From contig NZ_CP012160.1 in the NCBI RefSeq assembly GCF_001187845.1, positions 1,550,001-1,614,000 of the forward strand: a DNA stretch of 64,000 nucleotides. Reading direction: 5' to 3'. The translations under genes were made by a program, and so were the position numbers. Within the stretch, counting starts at the first letter, position 1; the number at the start of each line of letters is the position of its first letter. The notes under the pieces were generated by a model. That model was given only the letters and a program-made list of their open reading frames with translations. It made no database searches and was not told the DNA's origin. Below, in pieces: positions 54,697-64,000 of the stretch. This DNA is from Octadecabacter temperatus. GTDB lineage: Bacteria; Pseudomonadota; Alphaproteobacteria; Rhodobacterales; Rhodobacteraceae.

Positions 54697-55497
54697 ATGT
54701 CTGATCAACCCAATGTCCCGCTGCAACAGTCACCTCAATTTGCGCGGGCGCTGCAGGCTTATGGCAGCGTTGTGGAAGGTACTGATCCGGTCATTCTCAA
54801 ACGCCGGTTCGGACGCCTTGGATCAATTGCGTTTGCATCCCGTGCGACCCCTGAAAGCATCGCCGAAACTGCAGTTCGACTACTAAACGGCGAAACACCC
54901 TGCCCGCGCGCCTACCGTGATGCGGGGTTCCGTCAAATCATCACGCCCAGCCACATTGCAGAATGGGATCTCACGCGCCCCGACTTACGCGCAGCACTTC
55001 ACCCAAAGTGGCGCAATCAATTGATCAAAGGCGAGAAACAGAACGTGCGCGTCTGCGCAAAAGTTTGGGACGGATCACCGCATGAATTGTTCATCCAAGC
55101 CGCGCGCCTTGGCCGTCAGCGTGGGTTCTCTAGCTATCCATTCAACCTGCTGGCTGCATTTGCCCAACGAAATGCAGGCGACGCGGTGATATTCGCAGCC
55201 TTCAGTCAACAAACGCTAATTGGCGCGTGCCTGATCCTTCGCCATGGCACCACAGCCACCTATCAAACGGCGTGGGCGTCTGAGACGGGGAAAGCGTTGC
55301 AGGCACCACGCCTGCTGCTTTGGCGTGCAGCGTCCGACATGGCAGACCTCGGACACGGGACACTTGACCTTGGTTGCATTGAAACGGACCGCAGCGCTGG
55401 TTTGGCCCGCTTCAAACTGGGAACCGGCGCTCAGGTGCGTCAACTTGGTGGGACGTGGGTAAGGTTTAGACCAGGTGCGAAGAAACGCTTAGGATGA
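54697..55497 (+). CDS. GNAT/FemAB-type acyltransferase-like protein
   Basis: The 266-residue protein has a GNAT-like fold: LRAALHPKWRNQLIKGEKQN and SYPFNLLAAFAQRNAGDAVI, then VIFAAFSQQTLIGACLILRH with a YQTAWASETGKALQAPRLLL acyl-CoA region. It resembles the FemAB-like group of N-acyltransferases. The substrate is unknown. It starts 147 bp after tyrS; the gap holds the small minus-strand ORF. Confidence 0.75.
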   Translation: MSDQPNVPLQQSPQFARALQAYGSVVEGTDPVILKRRFGRLGSIAFASRATPESIAETAVRLLNGETPCPRAYRDAGFRQIITPSHIAEWDLTRPDLRAALHPKWRNQLIKGEKQNVRVCAKVWDGSPHELFIQAARLGRQRGFSSYPFNLLAAFAQRNAGDAVIFAAFSQQTLIGACLILRHGTTATYQTAWASETGKALQAPRLLLWRAASDMADLGHGTLDLGCIETDRSAGLARFKLGTGAQVRQLGGTWVRFRPGAKKRLG

Positions 55498-55565
55498 TCA
55501 ACGACCCCACTGGCCCCCGTCCCGATGATGGCGTAACAAAAGCTAACACAAAATGAAGACCCCAA

Positions 55566-55982
55566 ATGACCGACACCATTCTTTCCCGTTGCGAGGCCGT
55601 GGGCCTGCGCCTGACCGAGCAGCGCCGCACGATTGCAGGCGTGCTCGAGGCGTCGAAAGATCATCCTGATGTCGAAGAGCTGTTTAATCGATCCGCGGCG
55701 GCTGATCCGCGCATTTCCTTGGCGACGGTTTATCGCACGGTCAAACTGTTCGAAGAATCCGGCATCCTTGAAAAACGCGATTTTGGCGACGGGCGCGCGC
55801 GTTACGAAACGGCGGATCGTGAACACCATGACCACCTGATTGATCTGCAATCCGGCGAAGTGATCGAATTTCTTGATGCTGAGATCGAAGCCTTACAAGA
55901 ACGCATCGCTGACAAGCTTGGGTATGAATTAAAGGGCCACCGCCTTGAGCTTTATGGCGTCCCGAAAAAAGCGCCGAACTGA
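55566..55982 (+). CDS. Fur-family metal regulator (Fur/Mur type)
   Basis: The 138-residue protein has a winged helix (RLTEQRRTIAGVLEASKDHP, PRISLATVYRTVKLFEESGI) and metal-site histidines and acids in YETADREHHDHLID, with the C-terminal helix VIEFLDAEIEALQERIADKL. The usual structural CxxC pairs are absent, as in alphaproteobacterial Fur/Mur proteins, several of which respond to manganese rather than iron. It does not have the heme-regulatory motif of Irr. It shares one base (TGATG) with the DMT transporter start, so the two are coupled. Confidence 0.88.
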   Translation: MTDTILSRCEAVGLRLTEQRRTIAGVLEASKDHPDVEELFNRSAAADPRISLATVYRTVKLFEESGILEKRDFGDGRARYETADREHHDHLIDLQSGEVIEFLDAEIEALQERIADKLGYELKGHRLELYGVPKKAPN

Positions 55983-56872
55983 TGGAAAACTTACGCGGCG
56001 CAGCATTGATGACCTTCTCAATGTTGGCTTTTGCCATTGAGGACGTGTTGATCAAGACACTTGGCGCACGCATACCAGCGGGACAGATCATCAGCGTTAT
56101 CGCGATTGGGTCGGTGATCGCATTTTCCGCTTGGTTTATTGCCAAGAAACAGCCCGTCGTCGTTCGCGAACATGCGAACCCGAAGATCTGGTTGCGCACG
56201 GGGTTCGACGTGCTTGGAACCCTGTTCTTCATTTCGGCATTGGTACGGATGGACCTAACCCTATTATCCGCAATCATTCAGGCAACGCCTTTGGTCGTGG
56301 CGTTTGGTGGGGTCATGTTCTTGGGGCAAACTGTTGGTTGGAAACGTTGGGCCGCGATCCTGGTTGGGTTCGGCGGAGTATTGTTGATCATTCGCCCATC
56401 ACTAAGTGGGATGTCTTTCTCAATGATTTTGGGGATCGCGGGCATGACGTGCCTTGCCGCGCGGGATCTTGTGACACGTGCGATCAAGGTGAATATCTCT
56501 GGCCCGCATGTCTCGCTCCATGCTTTTTCGGTGCTGACCTTCGCCGGCCTTTTGTTGTGCTTTTTTGAAGGTACCCCACTGGTAATTCCTAACTTGATCG
56601 ACGGTCTCATTCTGGGGATTTGCGTCTTTGTGGTGCTCGCGGCATACCTCGCGATTATTGCTGCGACCCGCGAAGGTGACGCGGCTTTCATTTCTATGTT
56701 CCGCTATACCCGCATGGTATTTGCGTTAATCGTGGGCGTCGTATTTCTGCATGAACGCCCCGACACGCTTACATTAATAGGCGTCGCAATCGTGATTGGT
56801 GCTGGGGTATTTACGCTACTTCGCGAAGCTCGTTCGCGTCGCTCTTCCCATGCGTCACCCAAGCCGTTATAG
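55982..56872 (+). CDS. EamA/DMT-superfamily transporter
   Basis: The 296-residue membrane protein has about ten helices in two five-helix EamA repeats. The repeats are GAALMTFSMLAFAIEDVLIK to the loop at ISALVRMD, and SMILGIAGMTCLAARDLVTR onward. These proteins export metabolites or amino acids. The start ATG overlaps the stop of the Fur-family gene by one base, an unusual pairing of a metal regulator with a DMT exporter. Confidence 0.85.
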   Translation: MENLRGAALMTFSMLAFAIEDVLIKTLGARIPAGQIISVIAIGSVIAFSAWFIAKKQPVVVREHANPKIWLRTGFDVLGTLFFISALVRMDLTLLSAIIQATPLVVAFGGVMFLGQTVGWKRWAAILVGFGGVLLIIRPSLSGMSFSMILGIAGMTCLAARDLVTRAIKVNISGPHVSLHAFSVLTFAGLLLCFFEGTPLVIPNLIDGLILGICVFVVLAAYLAIIAATREGDAAFISMFRYTRMVFALIVGVVFLHERPDTLTLIGVAIVIGAGVFTLLREARSRRSSHASPKPL

Positions 56873-56902
56873 CAAAGCCAATGCAAGCTACGTTTGCGCT
56901 AA

Positions 56903-58198
<1,296 letters not shown>

Positions 58199-58216
58199 AC
58201 TAAAGACCCAAACGTC

Positions 58217-58247
58217 AAAGGCTCTCGCACATCGCGGGGGCCTTTTT
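58217..58247 (+). terminator. Rho-independent terminator after eno
   Basis: AAAGGCTCTCGC pairs with the CGCGGGGGCCTTT stretch across ACAT with G-T wobbles, and is followed by more T (CCTTTTTC). It reaches the last bases of the convergent FAD-oxidoreductase gene. Confidence 0.75.
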
Positions 58248-59308
58248 CATTGGAACCGTGATGGGCGATAAGGCGCAAGCAGCGCATCAAACGCATCACC
58301 TTTTCCCAACACGTCAGCTGCGATCGCCTCGCCCGTAATCGCGGCAAGCGTTACGCCAGAATGCATCACCGCAACGTACAAACCGTCTAGTCCGACGCGA
58401 CCAATAACAGGCAACCCATCTTCCGGAACGGGGCGATAAGCCAGCGAAACGCAGTCCCACTCAAGCCTTTCATCGCCGATCAACGGGTCCAGCCATGCCA
58501 GCACGCGTACGGCAATCTCCACTGCATTTTCAATCACCTTATCGGAACTGTCACTTTGATGGCTTGCAACAGCAGACGCCAAAATTCGGCCATCAGGCAA
58601 CTGGCGCGCCTCCCCATTTGGCGTGACCAGTACCGATGAGACCTTCCCCGAAATCGGCTTTGTCGCTACCAAAGCGCCCGGGCGCACCAACATCGGCAGT
58701 GCGACATCTACAGACGCTAGTATTTCTGGCGCACCATTGCCTGCCGCCACGATGACTTTGTTCGCAGCCATAATACCCATCTGCGTTTCGACACCGCAAA
58801 CCATGCCATTGTTCTCAATAATGCGCTTAACGCGAACACCAGTCACCACATGCGCACCAGATGCCTTAAGCAATGCAGCGGCAAGCGCGTCTGGCTCTGC
58901 ATCACCTTCGCTCGGAAAACGCAAAAACACATCTGGTAACCCACGCAGTTCAGGCTCTAGTGCTGACACGTCGACGCTATCCAGACGTTCAACCGGATAC
59001 CCAAGCGTCAAAAGCGCATCTTGCAGCGCAGTTAACCCGTCCCCTTGTTCTTCCCACCATAACGCCCCGTTCATTTGGATCGGCAAAGAGGGCAAGGTAT
59101 CCATTAAACGCCCGTAAGCTGCCATACTCGTAACGCGCAAACGGTGATGCACTTCATCGGCGTAAAAACTGGCGTTGATCCAACCAAAAGAAGCCTGCGT
59201 CGCACTGGGGGACTGATCCGTGACAACCGTAACATCAGCGCCATCCCGAGAAAGATTGTACGCAATCGTAGCCCCGATGATCCCTGCCCCAACGACGATA
59301 ACTTTCAT
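58247..59308 (-). CDS. FAD-dependent D-amino-acid-oxidase-family oxidoreductase
   Basis: The 353-residue flavoprotein starts with the dinucleotide fold VIVVGAGIIGATIAYNLSRD and has the DAO-family end (GLDGLYVAVMHSGVTLAAIT). WINASFYADEVHHRLRVTSM is in the usual substrate-domain place. Such enzymes oxidise amino acids or N-methyl amino acids (glycine oxidase, DadA, SoxB-like). No helper gene is linked, so the substrate is open. It converges with eno. Confidence 0.85.
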   Translation of the reverse strand: MKVIVVGAGIIGATIAYNLSRDGADVTVVTDQSPSATQASFGWINASFYADEVHHRLRVTSMAAYGRLMDTLPSLPIQMNGALWWEEQGDGLTALQDALLTLGYPVERLDSVDVSALEPELRGLPDVFLRFPSEGDAEPDALAAALLKASGAHVVTGVRVKRIIENNGMVCGVETQMGIMAANKVIVAAGNGAPEILASVDVALPMLVRPGALVATKPISGKVSSVLVTPNGEARQLPDGRILASAVASHQSDSSDKVIENAVEIAVRVLAWLDPLIGDERLEWDCVSLAYRPVPEDGLPVIGRVGLDGLYVAVMHSGVTLAAITGEAIAADVLGKGDAFDALLAPYRPSRFQ

Positions 59309-59354
59309 GCATACCTCCCTTGGCCTTCCCTGCGCATCAGCCTAGCCTGACACT

Positions 59355-59774
59355 ATGACAGCACAAGACATCATTGACGCCCTGAACCTCGCACCGCATC
59401 CCGAAGGCGGGTTTTATCGCCAAACTTGGATGGACGAAGACAGTAAGGGCCGACCAACAGGCACCTGCATCTACTTTCTGTTGAAAGATGGCGAAGCCAG
59501 CCATTGGCATACTGTCGATGCCGTAGAAATCTGGCACTACCACGCAGGCGCGCCTTTGATCCTAAGTGTATCTGAGACAGATCGCGGGCCGAAAAACGAA
59601 ATACACCTCGGCCCTGACATTTCAGCGGGCGAACGCCCACAAGGAATTGTACCAAAGGATTGGTGGCAAGCCGCACGCACGACCGGAGATTGGACATTGG
59701 TCAGTTGCACCGTCAGCCCAGGTTTTTCGTTTGACGGATTTACGTTGGCTGAACCCGAGTTCGACATCCCGTGA
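59355..59774 (+). CDS. Cupin-fold DUF985 protein
   Basis: The 139-residue protein starts with the DUF985 signature LNLAPHPEGGFYRQTWMD and has the jelly-roll core SHWHTVDAVEIWHYHAGAPL with possible metal histidines, followed by WQAARTTGDWTLVSCTVSPG and FDGFTLAEPEF. The function of DUF985 is unknown. It is divergent from the FAD-oxidoreductase gene. Confidence 0.9.
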   Translation: MTAQDIIDALNLAPHPEGGFYRQTWMDEDSKGRPTGTCIYFLLKDGEASHWHTVDAVEIWHYHAGAPLILSVSETDRGPKNEIHLGPDISAGERPQGIVPKDWWQAARTTGDWTLVSCTVSPGFSFDGFTLAEPEFDIP

Positions 59775-59815
59775 AAAACATAATTCCACTCACCTAATTC
59801 AGAGTACTCGCACAG

Positions 59816-59842
59816 AAAAAACGGGGAGCCAAAGCCCCCCGT
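59816..59842 (-). terminator. Rho-independent terminator of nrdJ
   Basis: On the minus strand the hairpin ACGGGGGGC-TTTG-GCTCCCCGT (one mismatch) is followed by six T (59821-59816). It lies about 100 bp after the nrdJ stop codon. Confidence 0.8.
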
Positions 59843-59943
59843 GTAGTCTCGCCCATTAGGCTCATTCTAGTGTACCGCCCGGTATTCTGCCTGCGGCCCG
59901 TGGGCGCTCACGGCGAACAGGTCACCCTGCCCGCCGGAACTGA

Positions 59944-62900
59944 TTAACTACAGCCGGATGTGCCGCCGCAGGTGTTGCACTTCATGCAGGTGCCGTTGCG
60001 CACCAGCGTGTAGTTGCCGCACTCGCCGCAGGCTTCGCCTTCGTAGCCTTGCATTTTGGCTTTGTCGCGGGCGCTGAGACCCACGGTACCAGATGAAACA
60101 GCCGTAGTTGAGGACACGGCCTGCGCCATGCCGCCACCAGCTGCGACTGCTGGGACCAATGTGTCCAAGGCCGCCGATGCGTCACCGCCACCGAATGCCA
60201 CAGCACCTGCGCCGCCCTGCAGAACAACCAGATCGTTCGGAACGCGCTTACGCAGGTAACCGGTTGAGCTGATTTGCTTAAGCACTTCCAAGGACTTGGA
60301 GGCTGCTGTTTCCGACATTTCCTGAATGTTGGACACGCCTTCTTCTTCGCCACGGCCAAGGTCATCGAAGGATGCGCCTTCTGGCTTCACATGGGCCAAA
60401 TCGGTGCGATCGAGATAGGACACAGCCAATTCGCGGAAGATGTAGTCGAGGATCGACGTTGCGTTCTTGATGCTGTCGTTGCCCTGAACCATGCCCGCAG
60501 GCTCGAACTTGGTGAATGTGAACGCGTCAACGAATTCTTCTAGCGGCACGCCGTACTGAAGACCAACAGACACCGCGATAGCGAAGTTGTTCATCATGGC
60601 GCGGAAGCCTGCGCCTTCTTTGTGCATGTCGATGAAGATTTCGCCGAGGTTGCCGTCTTCATATTCGCCAGTCCGCAGGTACACTTTATGGCCGCCAACA
60701 TTGGCTTTTTGTGTGTAGCCCTTACGACGCTGAGGCATCTTTTCGCGGTGCGACTTGATGATCTCTTTGACGACGACCTTTTCGATGATCTTCTCGGCGA
60801 TCACTTGCGCCTTCTCGGTGATGTTGCCGTTCTCAAGGATTTCGGCAGCTTCTTCATCGTCTTCAATCAACGCGGCAGCCAATGGCTGGGACAGTTTGGA
60901 ACCATCGCGGTACAAAGCGTTCGCTTTGATGCCCAAGGACCAAGACAGCTCGTACGCTTTCTGGCAGTCCTCGATCGTTGCGTCATTCGCCATGTTGATC
61001 GTCTTGGAAATCGCACCCGAGATGAACGATTGTGCCGCAGCCATCATCGTGATGTGGCTTTCAACGCCCAAGAAACGCTTACCTTTTTTACCGCATGGGT
61101 TGGCGCAATCGAACACTGTGTAGTGCTCTTCTTTCAGGTGCGGCGCACCCTCCAGTGTCATCGTGCCGCATACGTGGTCGTTCGCGAGGTCTGTTTCTTC
61201 CTTCGAAAAGCCCAAGGATTTCAACAGATCAAACGTCGGGTCGTTCAGCTTGTCGGCTGGAATGCCGAGGACTTTGGTGCAGAACTCTTCGCCCAGCGTC
61301 CACTGGTTGAACACGAAGCGAATATCGAAAGCAGATGGAAGCGCGGCTTCGATCTTGTCGATCTCAACTTGGCTGAACCCTTGGCCCACGAGGGCGGTGT
61401 GGTTGATGCCCGGTGCGTTGCCCAATGTGCCGTGGCCAACCGCGTAAGCCTGAATTTCTTCAGCTTGGGACGTTGTGTAGCCCAGTTTCGCCAAAGCCGC
61501 CGGAACGGATTGGTTGATGATCTTAAAGTAACCACCACCAGCGAGCTTTTTGAACTTCACCAGTGCGAAGTCAGGCTCAATACCGGTTGTGTCACAGTCC
61601 ATCACCAGACCGATGGTGCCGGTTGGCGCGATAACGGACACTTGAGCATTGCGGTAACCGTGCTTTTCACCAAGCTTCAGCGCTTCGTCCCATGTGGACA
61701 TCGCGATGTCGATCAGGCCAGCGGCTGGGCAGTTGGCGTGATCAAGTGGAACAGGCTTAACGTCCAGCTTTTCATAGCCATCGGATGCACCGTAGGCCGC
61801 GTTGCGGTGGTTACGGATAACCTTGAGCATATGCTCTTTGTTGCGCTCATATCCAGAGAACGCGCCAAGCTCGCCAGCGATTTCAGCGGATGTTGCGTAG
61901 GAAACGCCAGTCATGATCGCGGTCAGTGCGCCAGCCAAGGAACGCCCTTCGTCTGAATCGTAGCCGTAGCCCATGTTCATCAGCAAGCCGCCGATGTTTG
62001 CATAGCCAAGGCCCAATGTGCGGAAGTCGTAAGAACGCTGCGCGATTTCCTTGGACGGGAACTGCGCCATCATTACTGAGATTTCCAGCGTCACCGTCCA
62101 AAGGCGGGACGCGTGCATGTAGTCTTCAACTTGGAACTCATCGTTCTCGTAGAACGTCAGCAGGTTCATCGAGGCAAGGTTACAGGCCGTGTCGTCAAGG
62201 AACATGTACTCGGAACATGGGTTGGATCCGCGGATCGCACCATCTTCTGGGCAGGTGTGCCATGCATTGACAGTGTCGTGGTACTGGATGCCTGGATCAG
62301 CGCAAGCCCATGCAGCGTGGCCAACTTGCTCCCAAAGATCACGTGCCTTGATGACCTTGTGAACTTCGCCGTTTTTGCGGTTGATCAGCTTCCAGTTCGC
62401 GTCTTCTTCAACAGCTTTCAAGAAAGCGTCTGTTACGCGGATGGAGTTGTTAGAGTTCTGACCGGAAACAGAGTTGTAGGCTTCAGAATCCCAGTCCGTG
62501 TCGTACGTTGGGAATTCGATGGATGTGTGGCCCTGCTTTGCATAGTCCAAGACGCGCTTAACGTATGTCTCTGGAATTGCGACCTTTTTGGCTTCGCGCA
62601 CGGCGTCTTTCAACTGTGGGTTTACCTTAGGGTCGTAAGCGTCGGCCTCTGCGCCGTCCCAACCTTTGATCGCATCAAAGATCAGGTTTAGTTTGTCTTC
62701 GTGCATCTTGGAACCGGCAACAATGGAAGCAACTTTCTGCTCTTCCAAGACCTTCCAGTTGATGAACTCTTCGATATCAGGGTGGTCCGCGTCAACGATA
62801 ACCATCTTCGCCGCACGACGTGTTGTGCCACCAGACTTGATCGCGCCAGCCGCACGGTCACCGATTTTCAGGAAACCCATAAGACCAGAAGACTTACCGC

Positions 62901-63618
62901 CACCTGAGAGGTTTTCGCCAGCTGCGCGCAGCGAGGAGAAGTTCGTCCCAGTGCCGGAACCGTACTTGAACAAACGCGCTTCACGTACCCACAGGTCCAT
63001 GATGCCGCCCTCATTGACCAAATCGTCAGCAACGGACTGAATGAAGCACGCGTGGGGCTGTGGGTGCTCGTACGAGGACTTAGACGCTGTCAGCTTGCCA
63101 GTTTGGTAGTCAACATAGTGGTGACCCTGTGCAGGACCATCGATGCCGTAAGCCCAGTGTAGGCCTGTGTTGAACCACTGTGGAGAGTTTGGCGCCGCGC
63201 GCTGCGTCGCCAACATGTAGCGCATTTCGTCAAAATAGGTTTTGGCGTCTTCTTCAGTGGAGAAATAGCCACCCTTCCAACCCCAATACGCCCACGCACC
63301 TGCGAGACGATCGAAAACTTGCTTGGCGGAAATCTCGCCGGACATCTCAGCGCCCTCAGCAGGAACAGACCGCCATAGGAATTCAGGAACGCCCTTCTCT
63401 TCTACTTTGACGGTTTCAGATGGCACGCCCGCTTTGCGGAAGTATTTCTGTGCGATGACGTCTGACGCAACTTGTGACCACGCTTCGGGAATCTGACAGT
63501 CATCTAGTTTGAAGACGATCGTTCCGTCTGGGTTCCGGATTTCGGACGTGGCGGACTTAAATGCCACTTCTGCGTATGCGTCCTGTCCAGATTTCGTGAA
63601 GTTGCGTTCAATTTTCAT
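59944..63618 (-). CDS. nrdJ: Vitamin B12-dependent ribonucleotide reductase (class II)
   Basis: The 1224-residue adenosylcobalamin-dependent class II enzyme makes dNDPs/dNTPs without oxygen-dependent radical generation. [19 protein letters not shown] is the early conserved block, [20 protein letters not shown] the catalytic N...C...E loop, and [24 protein letters not shown] ([19 protein letters not shown]) the nucleotide region. The C-terminal zinc ribbon/redox tail is [20 protein letters not shown] then CGG. It is the long form typical of alphaproteobacteria. It relies on cobalamin, for which synthesis genes occur at 35.8-39.8 kb. A NrdR box lies about 210 bp upstream of the start. Confidence 0.97.
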   Translation of the reverse strand: MKIERNFTKSGQDAYAEVAFKSATSEIRNPDGTIVFKLDDCQIPEAWSQVASDVIAQKYFRKAGVPSETVKVEEKGVPEFLWRSVPAEGAEMSGEISAKQVFDRLAGAWAYWGWKGGYFSTEEDAKTYFDEMRYMLATQRAAPNSPQWFNTGLHWAYGIDGPAQGHHYVDYQTGKLTASKSSYEHPQPHACFIQSVADDLVNEGGIMDLWVREARLFKYGSGTGTNFSSLRAAGENLSGGGKSSGLMGFLKIGDRAAGAIKSGGTTRRAAKMVIVDADHPDIEEFINWKVLEEQKVASIVAGSKMHEDKLNLIFDAIKGWDGAEADAYDPKVNPQLKDAVREAKKVAIPETYVKRVLDYAKQGHTSIEFPTYDTDWDSEAYNSVSGQNSNNSIRVTDAFLKAVEEDANWKLINRKNGEVHKVIKARDLWEQVGHAAWACADPGIQYHDTVNAWHTCPEDGAIRGSNPCSEYMFLDDTACNLASMNLLTFYENDEFQVEDYMHASRLWTVTLEISVMMAQFPSKEIAQRSYDFRTLGLGYANIGGLLMNMGYGYDSDEGRSLAGALTAIMTGVSYATSAEIAGELGAFSGYERNKEHMLKVIRNHRNAAYGASDGYEKLDVKPVPLDHANCPAAGLIDIAMSTWDEALKLGEKHGYRNAQVSVIAPTGTIGLVMDCDTTGIEPDFALVKFKKLAGGGYFKIINQSVPAALAKLGYTTSQAEEIQAYAVGHGTLGNAPGINHTALVGQGFSQVEIDKIEAALPSAFDIRFVFNQWTLGEEFCTKVLGIPADKLNDPTFDLLKSLGFSKEETDLANDHVCGTMTLEGAPHLKEEHYTVFDCANPCGKKGKRFLGVESHITMMAAAQSFISGAISKTINMANDATIEDCQKAYELSWSLGIKANALYRDGSKLSQPLAAALIEDDEEAAEILENGNITEKAQVIAEKIIEKVVVKEIIKSHREKMPQRRKGYTQKANVGGHKVYLRTGEYEDGNLGEIFIDMHKEGAGFRAMMNNFAIAVSVGLQYGVPLEEFVDAFTFTKFEPAGMVQGNDSIKNATSILDYIFRELAVSYLDRTDLAHVKPEGASFDDLGRGEEEGVSNIQEMSETAASKSLEVLKQISSTGYLRKRVPNDLVVLQGGAGAVAFGGGDASAALDTLVPAVAAGGGMAQAVSSTTAVSSGTVGLSARDKAKMQGYEGEACGECGNYTLVRNGTCMKCNTCGGTSGCS

Positions 63619-63737
63619 CGCGCTCTTGCCTCTATACTGTGGACCCTGACGTTGCAGCGGTCCTTATCCCACATTCCGACCTGTGTTAGGTCGAACCCTA
63701 TCGACTGCTGAAACGACAACACGTGGCAAACAATGCG

Positions 63738-63766
63738 CTGCGACCCCTAAAAATAAGGGGGTGCAG
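63738..63766 (-). promoter_or_regulatory. Hairpin in the probable nrdJ leader
   Basis: CTGC-GA-CCCCT-AAAAATA-AGGGG-GT-GCAG (plus-strand reading) folds with outer 4-bp and inner 5-bp stems around a 7-base loop and a 2x2 internal loop. It sits between the NrdR box and the nrdJ start, so it would be in the mRNA leader. Its function is unknown. Confidence 0.4.
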
Positions 63767-63825
63767 TCAAGTCTTCGATACTGTTCAGCATCTAGTAGCT
63801 CGAAACCTGTCCCACGCCGTCTGCA

Positions 63826-63841
63826 ACACTATATGTTGTGT
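63826..63841 (-). promoter_or_regulatory. NrdR box upstream of nrdJ
   Basis: ACACTATATGTTGTGT agrees with the NrdR box consensus (ACAC, central TATAT-like core, TGTGT). A degenerate second site (GCACAACATCACTCAA, 63857-63872) starts 31 bp away, the normal spacing of paired NrdR boxes. NrdR represses ribonucleotide reductase genes when dATP is plentiful. Confidence 0.65.
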
Positions 63842-64000
63842 CGTCTCATCCAGCTCGCACAACATCACTCAACTACACCTAGTGGGTCAACGAATTTTTT
63901 ACCATAAATGTGGATTAAACAGCCTTGACCGAACCTTGGCCGTGTACGGCAGAAAGTGGCCCCCGATTCTCCCTCAGGGTTACACACAGAGCTATGCAAA

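Larger units (their letters stand above)
63619..64000. other. Upstream region of nrdJ: no gene recognised, contains a hairpin and a NrdR box
   Basis: No ORF with a start, RBS and recognisable family is seen in these 382 bp. A 29-base hairpin (63738-63766) and a NrdR box (63826-63841) are the notable features. No cobalamin-riboswitch signature was recognised by eye. Confidence 0.5.

Overview
The window reads as chromosomal DNA of a marine Roseobacter-type Rhodobacteraceae (Alphaproteobacteria). The evidence is the gene content: CckA hybrid kinase, B12-dependent ribonucleotide reductase NrdJ, cbiD/cobK-type cobalamin synthesis, SoxR, a non-pyrrolysine MttB homologue, a RACo-like activator, a DUF5368/sulfide:quinone reductase remnant and a compact zwf-pgl-pgi operon. 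GC content is moderate and genes are tightly packed, often with 4-nt stop/start overlaps. No rRNA, CRISPR array, prophage or intact insertion sequence was seen. The only RNA gene found is tRNA-Gly(CCC).

Region 1 (875-15318) is the most unusual part: a 12-gene bidirectional catabolic cluster. Eight minus-strand genes read away from a shared promoter region: cytochrome P450, flavin/2Fe-2S reductase, class III CoA-transferase, acyl-CoA-dehydrogenase-fold protein, TTC38-like TPR protein, class III aminotransferase, cytoplasmic BisC-type molybdoenzyme and glutamine-synthetase-like ligase. Four plus-strand genes follow: alpha/beta hydrolase, zinc alcohol dehydrogenase, class I glutamine-amidotransferase-like protein and a GntR/FCD regulator. 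A perfect 16-bp palindrome (11983-11998) lies between the two arms. The acyl-CoA-dehydrogenase-like protein lacks both alternative catalytic glutamates (Gln244 and Gly365 instead) and carries Arg84, the pattern of 3-sulfinopropionyl-CoA desulfinase. The adjacent CoA-transferase fits a succinyl-CoA:3-sulfinopropionate CoA-transferase. With the ligase/amidotransferase pair (gamma-glutamylation, then hydrolysis) this suggests breakdown of a nitrogen- and sulfur-containing compound. The substrate is not known.

Region 2 (15319-16940) is a decaying locus: a 5'-truncated sulfide:quinone reductase and a frameshifted DUF5368 gene.

Region 3 (16943-34360) is mostly housekeeping: glpK, rlmE, glk, cckA, rsmB, guaB, a RACo-like corrinoid-protein activator, a LuxR-type regulator, tRNA-Gly, ridA, a thioesterase, and zwf-pgl-pgi behind a LacI-type palindrome. 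glk, zwf and pgl feed glucose into the 6-phosphogluconate/Entner-Doudoroff route.

Region 4 (34503-39810) is a split cobalamin-synthesis block: cbiD-cobK run on one strand, coupled to a DNA glycosylase and an esterase, and cobA-cobB on the other. Its product would serve NrdJ (59944-63618) and possibly the MttB/RACo system.

Region 5 (39859-63618) carries a transporter, an NDUFAF6-like protein, cimA, cysS, small conserved proteins, a SoxR/VOC pair with a recognisable SoxR promoter, an aminotransferase, a PEP-mutase-family protein, a TPM-domain protein, mttB, anmK, tyrS, a 36-codon membrane ORF overlapping the tyrS end, a Fur-family regulator, a DMT transporter, eno, a FAD oxidoreductase, a DUF985 cupin and nrdJ with an upstream NrdR box. 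A 21-nt element recurs downstream of three genes (cysS, mttB, anmK) in the same orientation.
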